Assembly: GCA_038380795.1 (NCBI GenBank)
Contig: CM076259.1
Coordinates: 57,121,938-57,185,937, forward strand
Length of the DNA: 64,000 nt
DNA from: Pyrocephalus nanus
Lineage: Eukaryota > Chordata > Aves > Passeriformes > Tyrannidae
Reading direction: 5' to 3'
The position numbers and the translations under genes were made by a program. Positions 1-11,981 of the stretch are shown in pieces. Within the stretch, counting starts at the first letter, position 1. Every line of letters begins with the position of its first letter. The notes beneath the pieces were generated by a model that worked only from the letters and a program-made list of their open reading frames with translations, was not told where the DNA came from and ran no database searches.

Positions 1-2390
1 CTGATTTAAATATTTTCATTGTTCGTATGAAGATGCTTGCTTCTTTTTGATACCCTACACATAAACAGTGCAAACAATTTGAGGTGTGCTTTGATTGTAT
101 TATTAGCTTAAACACATATAAAAATATAACTTAACATTTATTCTGGTACAGATTTCTGCTAGTACAAGCTAGAGGTTGTAGAACCATGAGTTTAACCTTT
201 ACTCAAGTGCTTTGCGACAGATGGATTGGCTGCACAGTCCTAATTCTCTCCTAACACACCCCAAAGTGGCAATTAGACTACGTCTTACATAGCCTCAGCT
301 GTTCTGCACTGACAATGATAAACAATAATAAAAGCTCTACTGTCTTCAGCAGATTCATACCAGCTGAAACTATGATGCTGTATTCCCAATATAATACTAC
401 CTACTGACAAAAGCAAAATCATACATTTCAAGTTTTTTTTTTTTTTTTTTTTAGGGAAAAAATGCAATGAAATAAGGAAAAAAAAAAAAGTAGGTGCTCA
501 AACAACATAACCGGTTTCTTTGGTTTCTACATGTGCAAAGAGGTTCAGTGTGTTAGGAGACTGGGGTAAAGAATTTTGTCCTCCTTCCAGCCAACTCACA
601 TATGCACCAACATCTTTAGGCACTTAATGTCTAAGTCCTGTCACACTCCTGGAGACATCTCTGACTCTGCCAGTAGACGAATTCCAGAAATCAGTATCAA
701 TACCCTAGCCCAGGAGTCACACTGAGCCTTTTCCCTTAAATCAACTCTTCACATCTTTCTCTGACAGAGTTAAACACTATTCTTTAATTATTAGGCACTA
801 ATACTCTTTAGTATTTACAGGAGTTCAAAAAGATCAAGAAAGTTTCCAAAACCAACGGATGGCCTGCATCTTTCCCAAAATACGCAAGTATATCCACAGA
901 ATTCAGCTTTGCACTGCGGGTTGCTTGAAAAATCTGATTTTTTTTATAAACTGTTAGTTATGAAAAATGGACACCAGAACAACATCTATTATTCAGTTTT
1001 TCAATTTAAAAAAAATTATAAAAATTCATAGACATCAATTATTTGGCATTATTCTTCAAGTAAGAAAACCAATAAAAATGAATCTTGGATATTTTTTTAT
1101 TCAGATACCTGGAGTTTTTCAGATGAAATTGCGCCTGTACTCCAACACATAAATTTTGAACTATCTTGCAATATTTGGATAAATGATTTAAAAAGCTTTC
1201 TTTTTTTCCCCCTCACTTGTACAATTCCTTTCCTTTATTGTGATTGACTCTTCTCTGAAGTACCTCTAGGCGTTAAGTAAGCCAAGTGCAGTTGGTGAAT
1301 TGGAATGGAATCATTGACTGGAGTCAATTGTCTGCACACAATTATCATCTAAATTACTTTGTAAAACTATGTTGCGTGTTTCCTGCTTAAAAGCACAGTC
1401 ACTTCTTTCTTCTTGACCTTTCTTCTATTACTTTGAATATAATTTCAGATGATTGAAAATACGTTTTTAAGCTCCTGATTTTGTTCACAGTCAACTTGGA
1501 CATTTTGTGCTTGCATTTTCTCTCCAAATTGTATTCTGAAGAAACAAGACTTTTTAAGACCTCCCAGCTCATTAACCCTCCACCTTTTCTTATGGAGAAA
1601 TCACCTCATACAATCAAACTACCAAATATTTAAACAGAAATTGAATCAATGTTGTTTCTTTGTATAATAATAGAAATAAAATAGCAATAACAATAATTAC
1701 TTATTCTAGGATATCACTGATGACTGAATGACATATTCTTGTTTTCATGCTAACTATATCAATCCACAGTCCAATCCATTTAATTCTTATTCTATCATTG
1801 TCTTGTAGATTAATTTTTATTTCGTTATTTTTGTCTCCATACACTTGAAGACAACTGCTGTTTCCCCATCAAATTTTGGTGAACAAAACTCAAGTTTTCT
1901 ATCTTTTCCCCATAAGACATAGTATTAATTCCTTCAATACTTTAGTAGTTTTTCTTTATAGATAAAATATAGATAAGTTTGGAATGACATTTTTCTTAAA
2001 ACATGCACAGTTTTATGGCCTGGGTCTTATCACTGACTTTTAATAGATTCTCTCTCTCTTTTTTTTTTTTTAACTTCATAAGGGCATCATAAGAAGTATT
2101 TATAGACAACTAACTTTTCTCCCTCAGTTCCCAGTAGAACAATTTTCATGGCATTTCTCCAACATCATCTTTGACTCCTTTTGTTTTACTGATCTTTGCT
2201 TCCTTTGTATGATTTTTTTGATTATATCATTGATAGGGTGATATTTCTCACTATTATTCTTTTATTTGTGTCTCTCCTGACTGCTGCTCTTCTAGGTTTC
2301 TGTTACCATTCCACTATTCCTTTATAAAGTACACATTAATATTGCAGGTTCTTCCTTTTAGTTTTTTGAGCTTATATGAACACAGAGATG
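1..2390. other. AT-rich unique non-coding DNA
   Basis: No coding exon, RNA gene or recognisable repeat is visible on either strand. The only structured parts are homopolymer runs: T20 at about 433-452, A12 at about 478-489 and T13 at about 2059-2071 after a short CT run. The open frames here (for example 285-467 minus and 967-1152 plus) are short and low in complexity and look like chance. Confidence 0.6.
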
Positions 2391-2396
2391 AAGATT
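2391..2396. repeat. Left target-site duplication of solo LTR (AAGATT)
   Basis: AAGATT lies directly before the TG that opens the LTR on the plus strand and is repeated exactly at 2735-2740 after the closing CA. A 6-bp duplication is the size usual for ERVK-type integrases. Confidence 0.85.
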
Positions 2397-2593
2397 TGTT
2401 GCGGTTCTTTGGGGGTTCCTTGGGGGTCCTCCTGTCCTGCCGGCTGCTCAGTGAAGGTTTCCAGGGCTGAGGACACCCCTACCCCCGCCGCCCGTCCCTC
2501 GTGGCAGGGACGGGCGGCGTAGGCCCCTATGCCAGGAGACAGAGACCACACAGCACGCAGGGAGTCCAGCAGCGGAGAGCAGACAAAGAGAGC

Positions 2594-2599
2594 TTTATT
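2594..2599 (-). promoter_or_regulatory. Polyadenylation signal of solo LTR (AATAAA)
   Basis: TTTATT on the plus strand reads AATAAA in the LTR sense direction. It lies only 15 nt downstream of the TATA-like box, so a start site about 30 nt from that box would fall just after it. The signal would then be part of U3 rather than R. Confidence 0.6.
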
Positions 2600-2614
2600 C
2601 AAATCTCCCGCAGC

Positions 2615-2621
2615 TTATAAA
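2615..2621 (-). promoter_or_regulatory. TATA-like box of solo LTR
   Basis: The minus strand reads CCTTTATAAGC here, upstream of AATAAA and inside the U3-like part of the LTR. It is the only TATA-like motif in the element at a sensible position. Whether the LTR promoter is active cannot be told from sequence. Confidence 0.55.
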
Positions 2622-2734
2622 GGCTGCGGGGGAAGGATTGGATTGGCCATTCAACTAGCCAATCCAAAGAGACAATATAATAACTATGGCAACACAGAAA
2701 CCAATGAGAGGCAAGTTAGTTCACAACCCCGACA

Positions 2735-2740
2735 AAGATT
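2735..2740. repeat. Right target-site duplication of solo LTR (AAGATT)
   Basis: Exact copy of 2391-2396, directly after the terminal CCCCGACA of the LTR on the plus strand. Confidence 0.85.
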
Positions 2741-2822
2741 TATTGCTCACCACCTTCTCTGTCTCATTCATGAGGATCTTAGCAGTAGTGGTATTGTCTT
2801 TCTTCCCAGTGACCATTTTATA

Positions 2823-3438
2823 AAATCACAGGATCAGAGAACTGTTTAGGTTGGAAAAGGCCATTAAGATCACTGGTTCCAACTGTTAACCCAGAACTGC
2901 GAAGTCCACCACTAAATCATGTCCCCAGGTGCCACATATATGTGTCATTTAAATACCTTCAGCAACAGTGCCTCCAGTACTTCCCTGGGCAGCCCATTCC
3001 AATGCCTGACCACTCTTTCAGTGAAGAATTTTTTCCTTATATCCAATCTTCCCCTGGAACAACTTGAGGCCATTTCTTCTTGCCCTTTTACTTGTTGCTT
3101 GGGAGAAAAAAACAATCCACACCTGGCTACAGGTAGCTGTAGAGAGCAATAAGGTCATACCTGAGCCTGATTTTCTCCAGGCTAAATAACCCCAGCTCCC
3201 TCAGCTGTTCCTCATAGAACCTGTGCTCCAGGAACTTCACCAGCTTTGCTGCCCTGCTCTGGACAGATTCCAGCAGCTCAATGTCTTTCTTATAATGAAG
3301 GGCCCAAAACTGAACATGGTGTTTGAAGTGTGGCCTCACCAGTGCAATGTGCAGGGGAAAATCTCTGATCTAGTCCTGCTGTCCACACTATTTCTGACAC
3401 AAGCCATGATTCCACTGGCCTTTTTGGCCACCTGGGCA
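2823..3438 (-). mobile_element. CR1 LINE fragment, antisense, 3' part
   Basis: The left edge is a degenerate CR1 3' tail (aatcacaggatcagaga, from the CATAGAAT repeat), followed rightwards by the 3' UTR and the C-terminal end of ORF2 on the minus strand. The minus frame 3127-3339 keeps a recognisable CR1 ORF2 C-terminus: [20 protein letters not shown], then a [15 protein letters not shown] block. The copy breaks off at 3438 against an AATA-rich run, so it is 5' truncated as most CR1 copies are. Reading-frame decay marks it as dead. The plus frames 2919-3152 and 3223-3450 are antisense shadows. Confidence 0.9.
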
Positions 3439-3475
3439 ATAATAAAATAATAAATATATAAAATAATAAAAGCTA
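3439..3475. repeat. AATA-rich microsatellite-like run
   Basis: Degenerate (AATAA)n directly at the 5' truncation point of the CR1 copy. It is short and imperfect. Confidence 0.6.
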
Positions 3476-6400
3476 AGAGAAAGGAGGAGGAAGGGAGAAA
3501 GAATTAATTATTACTCTCTTTCAAAGCAGCCAGAATGTGTAGAGAAGCACTGGGAAATAGAGAATGAAATTTCTGTTTTCCTTCGCTTCCATGTGCAGCC
3601 GCTGTCTTTACTTTATTAAACTGCCTTTATCTTGACTCATAAGGCTTTTTCCAACTTGTCTCCCCAACATGCTACTGAAGAGGGAAGTGATGAGCAGCCT
3701 CATGGGTACCTAGCATCCAGTCAAGATCAATGCAACACAGTTGCCCAGGAGTCCATGTGCTCCTCAGGACTTGATCCCAAGTAAGACAGGCTTGTATCAC
3801 TGGTGCTATCTTCCAAGAAACTGGGCTAACTAATTTTTGCACAACCCATTAATGGAATAGGCCTGGTACCTGTTGTGTTATGGTTCTTTCTTCTCAGATT
3901 CCCGTACCTGAATATCTCACTTTCATCTTTCTGTTATCTCAAGAGTTGGATGCTCTATTCTTATTAATAATCTCCCTTCATCTTTTGCTTCTCCCACATC
4001 TTTTCCTTTGAACTAGCATGAGTGAAAGCAACCTTACAAAGTCTCCATGTAAGAAACTCTTAAATCAATAAGAATACTGCAGGAATAGAGAATTACTTAA
4101 TCTTCCAAATGTTATTTGGCTGATGTTAAAAAGTCAGCAGGAGGAGCTCACAACATTAATTTTAATCAGTTGTTTAATAATTCTTCAAAACAGTGTCTCT
4201 TATATAAAACCTGTTTGCACAAATGCCCTTGGTGTTTGGATACAGCATATATCTGAATATAACTGTACTTGCATTTAAAATTTAACAAATGTAATAGATG
4301 TCTCTTGGGGAGGAGCAGCTGGACCTCTGGATGTAAAAGCTGGGAGTACTTATTGCCTGAACTAAATGACCTAGCATTCCTAGCTCAAAGGCTAGATTAG
4401 ATTAAAAAATGATTTGTAGTCCAGTCACTACGTAGGGAAAGAAAACCACACTAATTGCGGGTTATGTGTGCACTGACATAATGTTTTCCTTGATTATTGC
4501 CTGGTCTAAGCAGGCTAGTCTGAGTATGGCTTCAAAAATCTGTTTAGTGTTTACTACAGAAAAAACTATTTGCTATTTATTTTGACCTATGTCAAAAATG
4601 TTTGAAGGAGTCTGCCCTTAACTTTCTACCTTAGACACAGCTCTATACTAATCCACTGATCCAAAAATTAGTTTCATGGAGAAACACACTGAGAAGTCAG
4701 AGATGGGAAAAGTCTTTTAAGGCATCCTCCAGGCATTATATTCATGCATACGCTCACTTGAGGAAAATGCCTGGAGCAGAAAATTGCACAATATAGATTT
4801 ATAAAGTTCCTGTGTGTAGCAGTAAATAGGCAGGATTTAAATTTAAAACTGATAAAAGGATATACTTTGTTGCACATGCATAATTAACCCAGAGAGCTCA
4901 TTGCCCCAAAAATATCACTGAGGCCTTAAAGATTAGCAGAATTTTGAAAAGGATTAAACATTTATACGGATAATGAGAGCATTTACATTTGCATGGAATT
5001 AGAATTATTTCTTGAAAGAAAAAGTTACAAACTATCTTATTTCAGGACATAAAACAAAAGGTAGTCATCGGGAATAGGAGGAAATTTCTGATCTCAGTAA
5101 AATTATTGCATAATTGTTCATTTCAGCTTCTTTATGAGCATGTCTTTCTAGTCACTGACAGCAACAAGATGCTGGACTACACATAAATATTGCTAGGTCT
5201 GGAATAGCAATTACCAGGCTCTTACTGACTAATGCTAATGACCTCACAGGTACTATGGTGGAAAAAGAAGTGTTTTTTCATTCAAATTTGTTCACAAAGA
5301 GATAAAGGTAGCATGCAGACATAGAAATGTTTTATTAAAAAATTCCTATTTCTTTTGCAGAAGGGAATGCTTCTGGATAGATGTTTCAGGGAGTATTTAA
5401 TGAGTGAGTGGCATAGAAATAAAATTATTGGAGTGAACAAGTTAATGACCAATTAAATACAAAAACAAAACTAAATTACTTGCATTGGTACCTAATTTAA
5501 AACTGTGATTGTAATCCAGGTAATGGAGCTCTGCTGGAAGTGTTCTTAGCACTCCCCTAACAAAAAAGTCATTACTGACTGGCCTGCTGCTTCATATAAT
5601 TGCTGTGATAAGCCACCACAAATATAATTGGCTTTAGTTAAAAAATATTTCATCATAAAGCAAGAACTACATTTATACTTTGATTTATGTATTTATAGCA
5701 ACTTAAGGAAGATCATTAACACATTTAGTATTCAGCCATTTTTACTGAGCCAGAAAGTGTAAAGAAAAGATCTTAAATGATCTTTAAGAAACAATTTATT
5801 TTGCCTTAAATTGTGTTCCTTTTGAACCCTGAAATGACTTAAATACGCACATTTGTTCTCTTAAAGCCAAAAACGGCTTCAGATTTATTTCTGTATTGTT
5901 TTGGCAGGTTTTGCTATTATAGTACAGTCTGAGAAGCTTTCTGGTCCTCAACAGACTCTGATGAATTGTGTATATTTCCTGTTCTTTCATGGATGTCCAC
6001 TAATATTCTCTATTCTCTTGCTTGTCTAGCTCAAACAAATAAGAATTTGTGCTAGTGATAAACATCTTAAAAATACAGAGTGTGAATATTCAGTGGAAAA
6101 CCTTAAAACTAAAATTTCATTCTCTTGATTAAGATCTTCCACTTCCCATTCCTCTGATGCTTGTTCTATCAAAGAAGTTTATCAGTGGGAACTTTCATAG
6201 AAACATTCAGTTTTAATTGAGTATTAAGCATATTCATGACAAATTATGTACACTGAAAACCTAATTATAAAAAGGCTGCAGTCAGCCAGTGAACATCAAA
6301 TCATATAACACATGGCTTGTGTGTCCAATGAAAGCTAATCAAGGGCATTCCAAAAAAAAAAGTCAGTATTGGCTACTACAAATAGCAATTTATCTAGACA

Positions 6401-6751
6401 CTTTTATGTATTTCTATTTCTATGTTGTCATACAAACACAGATAACAAATATTCTCCTTGCTGTTTGAATGGCAAATTGTATGGAGTAGTTGGAGTATTT
6501 AAACCTCAGAGCCTCAAAATTTCAAATAAACAAACAAACAAATTCATGCGTAAATAGCTAAAAGTGTGTGTGTGGTGGCAGAAATCTTGCAAAATTATTT
6601 GCTTTCGTTCATCTGGCCCTGGTTGTATTATTCGTAGGAATAAATCTACAGCAGAAATTGAGGCAGGTAAAATTGATAAATTTAAGTTTAGGAAAGAAAT
6701 ATATTGTGATGCTTTGTTTGTTTTGGTTGACACCTTCATTGCAAATATTCA
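3476..6751. other. AT-rich unique non-coding DNA
   Basis: I see no gene, RNA or clear repeat copy on either strand. The open frames (4674-4877, 5796-5990, 6369-6557 and the overlapping 6506-6825 set) lack recognisable domains. A (CAAA)4 microsatellite lies at about 6526-6542. Confidence 0.55.
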
Positions 6752-6905
6752 TGAGGTTTTTTGACAAAGAAATTTCTTTAATGTTATTAATTTTTAGAGT
6801 ATTGCTATCTGATTTTATAGAGTAAATTAGAATAATTTCCCCAAGATGTCTGTTTCGCCAGTAGTGGCAACTAGTAAGTTTCTAGTGACTTGCCCTGTCC
6901 TTGTT
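6752..6905 (+). mobile_element. ERVL-type LTR fragment, sense
   Basis: From about 6809 to 6903 this is the reverse complement of about 8008-8107, with a handful of mismatches and one small indel. The shared block runs from a CTGATTTTATAG motif through AATTTCCCCAAGATGTC to CTAGTGACTTGCCCTGTCC. It corresponds to the 3' part of an avian ERVL-type LTR downstream of its polyadenylation signal. Similarity further left, to about 6752, is weaker. The rest of the LTR is absent, so this is a fragment. Confidence 0.7.
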
Positions 6906-7772
6906 TTGTTTATGTAAAAGTTTAAAAAATTGCTTTTTCCTAAACATCCTTAAAAAAACCCTCTGATATTATTTTGAAGCAGAAATTCAGACATCTTAGA
7001 TATGTTTTTGTAGATAACAGTTATCAATGTTGGCTAAGGGTTTTTAATAAAACTTTTTAGAATTTTTTACTAGGAACTCATAAAATTCTTCATGAAAACC
7101 TGAAAGATACATCCAACTTAGCAATTCAGCCCATTTTTGCAAACCCTTTGAAGCATGTTGACGTTTGAGTATGAAAGAAGTTCCATTGACACTAACGGAT
7201 TTTGGATCAAACCATAAAAAGAGGAACCATCCAGAGTAGCAACTCTCATCAACAGAGTACTGCATCTCTTCTTTTCCTATATCATTAGCAAAAGAGCCAA
7301 CCATTCACAAAGATTATAATGTCATTGGGAAGAAATTCAAGAGTCACTGATGGAGCCTTTATGAGCAGTGTATCTTTGGGAACATTATAGCATCCACTGA
7401 GTTAAAAAATGGTCTGATCTATTGTTTCATCCCCTGTATAATATCATATACTAATACTTGATATTTATGTTCTTTTTTTGACCAGAGAAAAAGCAGAAGA
7501 TAGGGAATAAGTCTGATTAATTTAATATGTAAATATTGTGAATATTTATACTTAAAATATTAAAAATGTTGACTTTGGTCTCCTCTACTAAGAAGTAAAA
7601 ACATAGTAGAGGAAAAGGTGTCCTATTCCCTTGGGAAAGAATATAGAAATTTTAATGTTAGGACATCTGCGTTCGAAATGCCAATTTTCTTTCACTATTG
7701 ATATATTTTCCTTACAAACAATAACATTTTCATAAGGCAAGCAATTGCTGTTCTACTGAACTATTGTACTGG
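6906..7772. other. AT-rich spacer between LTR fragments
   Basis: No recognised repeat or gene. The 86-codon minus frame at 7044-7304 has ordinary amino acid composition but no domain I can identify, and it lies between retroelement fragments. Confidence 0.5.
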
Positions 7773-7899
7773 ATTTTGGTGGAGTGGAGTCAGTTTTCTT
7801 CACTGCAGCCCAGATGTGTCTTTGATTTGTGCCCAAGACAGTGTTGATAACAGACTAATGTTTTAGCTGTTGCTGAGTAGTGCTTGAACAGTGTCAGGG
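7773..7899 (+). mobile_element. ERVL LTR fragment, sense, 5' part
   Basis: This matches the 5' region of the common avian ERVL LTR family: a GGAGTCAGTTTTCTTC-like start, then GTGTTGATAACA and ATGTTTTAGCTGTTGCTGAG blocks, ending GAACAGTGTCAGGG. The same family lies in the opposite direction at 11,982-12,230. It stops exactly where a second LTR begins at 7900, so it appears to be the host of a nested insertion. Confidence 0.75.
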
Positions 7900-8780
7900 T
7901 GTGTTGGTTTGACCTTGGGAAGCCACCAGGTGCCCATGAAAGCCACTCCGTCACTCTCTATCTATTGAAAACATGGGTGAAAAATAAGACAAAAACCATG
8001 TGTGTTGAGATAAGGACAGGGCAAGTCACTAGGAACTTACTAGTTACCACCACTGACAAAACAGACATCTTGGGGAAATTATTCTAATTTACTATCTATA
8101 AAATCAGAGTAAAATAATGAAAAATAAAGACAGATCTTAAAACACCTTCCCCCTACCACTCCCTTCTCCTGATAGAGATAGGGAAGGTAGAGATCTCCTG
8201 ATCTCCCCTGAATGGCACAAGGTGACAGGAAATGAGGCGTGTGGTCAGTTCACTATGCGTTATCTCTTATATTTCTTCTTCGTCCTCCTGCTTTTCACTC
8301 TCCCCTTGGTCCTGTGTGGTGTTCCTCCCACGAGAGAAAGTCATTCACAAACTTTTCCAATGTGGATCTCTCTCATGGACTGCTGCTCTTCACGAACTGC
8401 TCCAGCATGGCTCCTTTCTACAGGGTCCAGTCTTTCAGAAATGGGCTTCTCTAGGGTGAGTCCCCCATTGGGTCACACATCCTGCCAGAAAATCTGCTCT
8501 TGCATGGGCTCCACTTCATGTGCAGCTGTTCCTGACTGGAGCCTGTCCCACCATGGGCCCTTCACAGGCTGCAGCTTCCTTCAGCGTTTATCCACCTGCT
8601 CTTGCCAGAGCACAGGGCAGAGCCACAGGCCCTGCAGCCGGGCTGTGGGTCAAGGCAGACCTGCCTGGTAGCCCATCCACACCACTGCAGCCTGTGACTG
8701 CTACAGCACAACTCACTCTGGCATGGAAGACACTGACTGGATATCCTGCCTGGGAAGGAAAACTAAATAGCATAAATACA
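7900..8780 (-). mobile_element. ERVL-type LTR, antisense, nested insertion
   Basis: The plus strand opens with TGTGTTGGTTTGACC, the complement of an LTR 3' end, and runs through the block shared with 6809-6903. It then reaches a degenerate tandem array of short TGCTCCAGCATGG/CACGAACTGCTCC-like units characteristic of a bird ERVL LTR family (compare 44,035-44,793). It seems to end near AATACA at about 8780, which would be the complement of a TGTATT start. CAGGG before the element and CAGGA after it may be a decayed 5-bp duplication. All open frames between 8222 and 8795 fall inside it and are not genes. The right edge is approximate. Confidence 0.75.
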
Positions 8781-8960
8781 GGAGACTCCAGGTGAGTTTC
8801 TTCTTCTCTCCTGCAACCTAAACCATGTGAACCATCAGATCTTATCAGTAACTACTTTTTCTTTCCTCTCTCTTCTTCTCTCTTTCTTTACTCTTTTGAT
8901 CTGTTTTCTCATTTTACTCTTTTCCTTCTCTTATGAGTAACTTAAAACCAATGAACTCTG
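8781..8960 (+). mobile_element. Possible continuation of the interrupted ERVL LTR, with pyrimidine tract
   Basis: Right after the nested LTR the sequence AGACTCCAGG...TTTCTTCTTCTC resembles the part of the host LTR that should follow the block ending at 7899. A CT-rich tract spans about 8847-8930. The match is weak and from memory of the family, so this is tentative. Confidence 0.35.
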
Positions 8961-11900
8961 TTTTCCCAAAGCTGGTATAGCGATTGTTTGTAGTGCACTT
9001 TTTTCTGTGGAATGGGTCTTTGTGCTGGGTGTTTTAGTGAAATGCTTTTTCTTGGTTGTATTTTACTCTTGAAAAACCTTTTGCCAAAATATCTTATTGT
9101 TCTCACTAAATTAAAATAATTTCTCTTAGAGAAGAGTGTGTGACTCTTTCTCTGCTTGCTAATTTGAGGTTATAACAAACCAAAAAGCTTTTAAAAAGTC
9201 TTAAATAAAATGTAACCACTCTGGGCAGCTTATGGCTTAAATCTGGAGTTTTGATCACTGCTTATCCATGAGCAGCATCAGTGAAAAAAAATCAGCAAAA
9301 ATCAACATCACCCAGAAAAGCCTACCCTTTATTTTGTTGCTCAGATTGTAAAACAGGTTGAACTATGATGTTGTTTCTGTGTAGTAGTCCAGATATACAA
9401 ATCCATAAAGAAATTTCAGTTTCATGCTTCATTTAGGTACACGGTATGTTCACCCACACAAATCCATGACCTCTAGAAATGGTTTTGTGGATACCAATTC
9501 ATTCTCCTAATGTTACTCACTTCCCACAAAAAGCTACTAGAGCCCTTATGAAATGTGTTATGAAAGAAAGAGGAAAGAATTCTGTACAGGCCAAGTCTGT
9601 ATAATGCAAGTGCTCTGCCACTTCATATTGTTGCCTAGATCCATAGAAATTTAGGAACTGGCTGGCCTGAGTGTTTCTCAGTCTCCAGAGTGTTGTTTAT
9701 TCTCTGCTTCATTAGAAATTAAAATAATTTAAGACTGTTCCTGACCTAGCTTTTGAGAGTTTTTCTGGGACAATGATGCATGACAGAATTCCAGCAGAAC
9801 GAATGAGAAACAGGGATTGTACAATGAGAATAGGTCACTGGGAGTTGAACCCACTAGGAATTAGCAGATGTCCCTCTAAATGATACATTGATTTAACACA
9901 ATGAACAGTGCAGAAGGCTCAATAATAAGAAGAAAACGAATCTTGATTTACAATGTTATACTATTTTTGCTATCTTTCAAAAATGATTTTGTTTTTTGTT
10001 TATTAAATTTTAGCTCGCTAATCAAGTGTTTACTTATTAGACATGCCTTTAACAGATCCAAGGTCAGTGAAGGTTATCTACATCACAATACATGAATCAA
10101 TTGCCCTTCATTCAAACTAAGAGCTCTAGCCTTTATTTTCTGGGAATGAAAATAAAGTACTAGTGATTATGTTTTACAAAACTGAAGTAATTTGAAGAAT
10201 GTTGTTCATGTTTTTGTATGTGTGTAGTGTGTTACCAAGAGGCTGATTACATTTTTTGCTATTTAAAACTCTAAGTGTTCCAGCACTTGCATGAATTTGA
10301 ATGATTTAGGTATTGCTCTAAATTATGACTCTTGGCTGTGATTCTCCAGGGAATCACACTCTAGCTGGGAATTACCCAAACAAGTCTCACTCATCTCCAG
10401 CTTTTAAACAACCTGATCACCACAAAACAGGAAAGTATATGTATGCTATCCTAAAGGAAAAAAAGTTCTTAGAAATGGGTTCTTGGTTAATCTGATGTGC
10501 AAAATCACCTTGTTTTCAATAAAATTACTGTAACTGCTGACAGTAGAAAATCTAGTCCCAAGAATACAGCAGCACTGAAAATTTTCAATTTGATTGAATT
10601 ATGCAATCACTTATACAATAAATACGTATTATATATGCAATTTTGACGATTCTTTTTTTGATGGGTTTGCATGATTATATTTTTCTTCTTTAAGTATGGC
10701 ACAAATCTTAAACCACAGTAAATATTTCTCCTTAATTTTCATTCCAATTGATTCTAGCAAAAATCTTTCCAGCATTTTTAAAGGATGGAAGGAATACTGG
10801 AACAAAATTCTCCCTTGAAGTTCCATCAAAAAATAAGTTTCCCTCCTCACTGCTCCTGTCTCCTATTCTCTCATCTCCATTCTCAGGTTTAAAACATCAG
10901 GCTCAGTGATATTGGGTGGTTTTGTTTTTCTCTTTTTCTAGACTTATAAGAAGATCAATGTGTTATTTTCCCTGAATACTAATTGCTATCAGAAAGATTT
11001 TTACTAAGATTGGAAAAGTTCTACACATTGCTCCAGAACTGTAGTTTCCGCAATGGTTGCCTGGAGTATTTACAGTTTATATATCTTTTCCCTGCATTGT
11101 CTAAGGGCTTTATATTGTTTCAGTATTCATGAATTCATAATTCTCCATTGTCCTTCTTTTCTCCCACAGAGCACAGAGTCTATGGAACGTTCAATCTCTC
11201 ATTTTTAAAAGCAATTGAGAGGAAGCAATTTTTCTTCCCCATTATGCACCTCCACACTTCAAAAATCAAAGCCTTTCATCATCAAAAAAAAAAATCTGAG
11301 ACTCTGCCTCCTGATATGGATAGATTGAAATCTAATATTAGTGGATAGTCTTTGGCAGAGCATGTGTTTAGACTCTTGGTTTTGTTACTTTACTTCCCAT
11401 TTTAAAGCACCATGACACATCCTGTGTGAATAGCACTGTAAAAATACTGCTGTTGTTCTAAAACCAGCATTAAGTTCCATGGGTGCCAAACCATGGTAAC
11501 ACATGGAGCTTTCACAGTTCAGTATTCAGTCACATTTTTGTAACGGAGAGTTCTAAATGATGCAGAGTTACCAGCTCCCTGAAAAGTGACTGGTTGCCAA
11601 AAAAAAAGCCCTCCTATTAAAGAAACACATATGGTCATGAAATATTGTCCAGTTTTTAAACTTGTCTAGCTGTGATTTGAATTCACAAGCTTGAACCATG
11701 TAAAAATTGGCTGCTCCTTTTTTTAGGAATGTTTACTTCTTATGGCATTCTTTATATTATATTTCCTATGTCAGATAAGATGAAGTTCATATTAGCTTAA
11801 ACAAAGGACAAGATGAATTAATCACTATATGTCTTTCCTTCTGCATTCTTTTTCCAAAAATAGTAGTGTATTCTTGTGCTACTGGTACAATCTTTTCTAC

Positions 11901-11981
11901 TAAACAAGTTTTTGTATTTACTTATATGCTCTTCATAGCAGGCAATTCCTTTCTTCTCCTTTCTTTAGCTTTTACACCTGA
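8961..11981. other. AT-rich unique non-coding DNA
   Basis: No gene, RNA or clear repeat copy recognised on either strand. Open frames at 9901-10,095, 10,629-10,850 and 11,148-11,348 are short and have no domain signature. Confidence 0.55.

Larger units (their letters stand above)
2397..2734 (-). mobile_element. Solo LTR, ERVK-like, 338 bp
   Basis: On the minus strand the element starts TGTCGGGG (at 2734) and ends GCAACA (at 2397), so it has the TG...CA ends of a retroviral LTR. Both ends abut a perfect 6-bp duplication, AAGATT. It carries a TATA-like box (2615-2621) and an AATAAA signal (2594-2599) on the minus strand and is far richer in GC than the DNA around it. There is no internal retroviral sequence or second LTR, so it is a solo LTR left by LTR-LTR recombination. 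The intact duplication and clean ends suggest a fairly young insertion. The open frames 2372-2602 minus and 2529-2849 plus cross it and are not genes. The ERVK assignment rests on TSD length and the end sequence only; a family name would need a library search. Confidence 0.85.

Noticed and set aside
2372..2849. Two overlapping GC-rich open frames
   Set aside because: They straddle the solo LTR and its flanks, so they cannot be conserved host exons.
7044..7304. 86-codon minus frame with balanced composition
   Set aside because: No known domain, lies between LTR fragments, and the length is not significant.
8222..8795. Overlapping open frames of 70-150 codons on both strands
   Set aside because: All lie within an antisense ERVL-type LTR; the sequence is an array of LTR units, and the same kind of frames occur in the copy at 44.0-44.8 kb.
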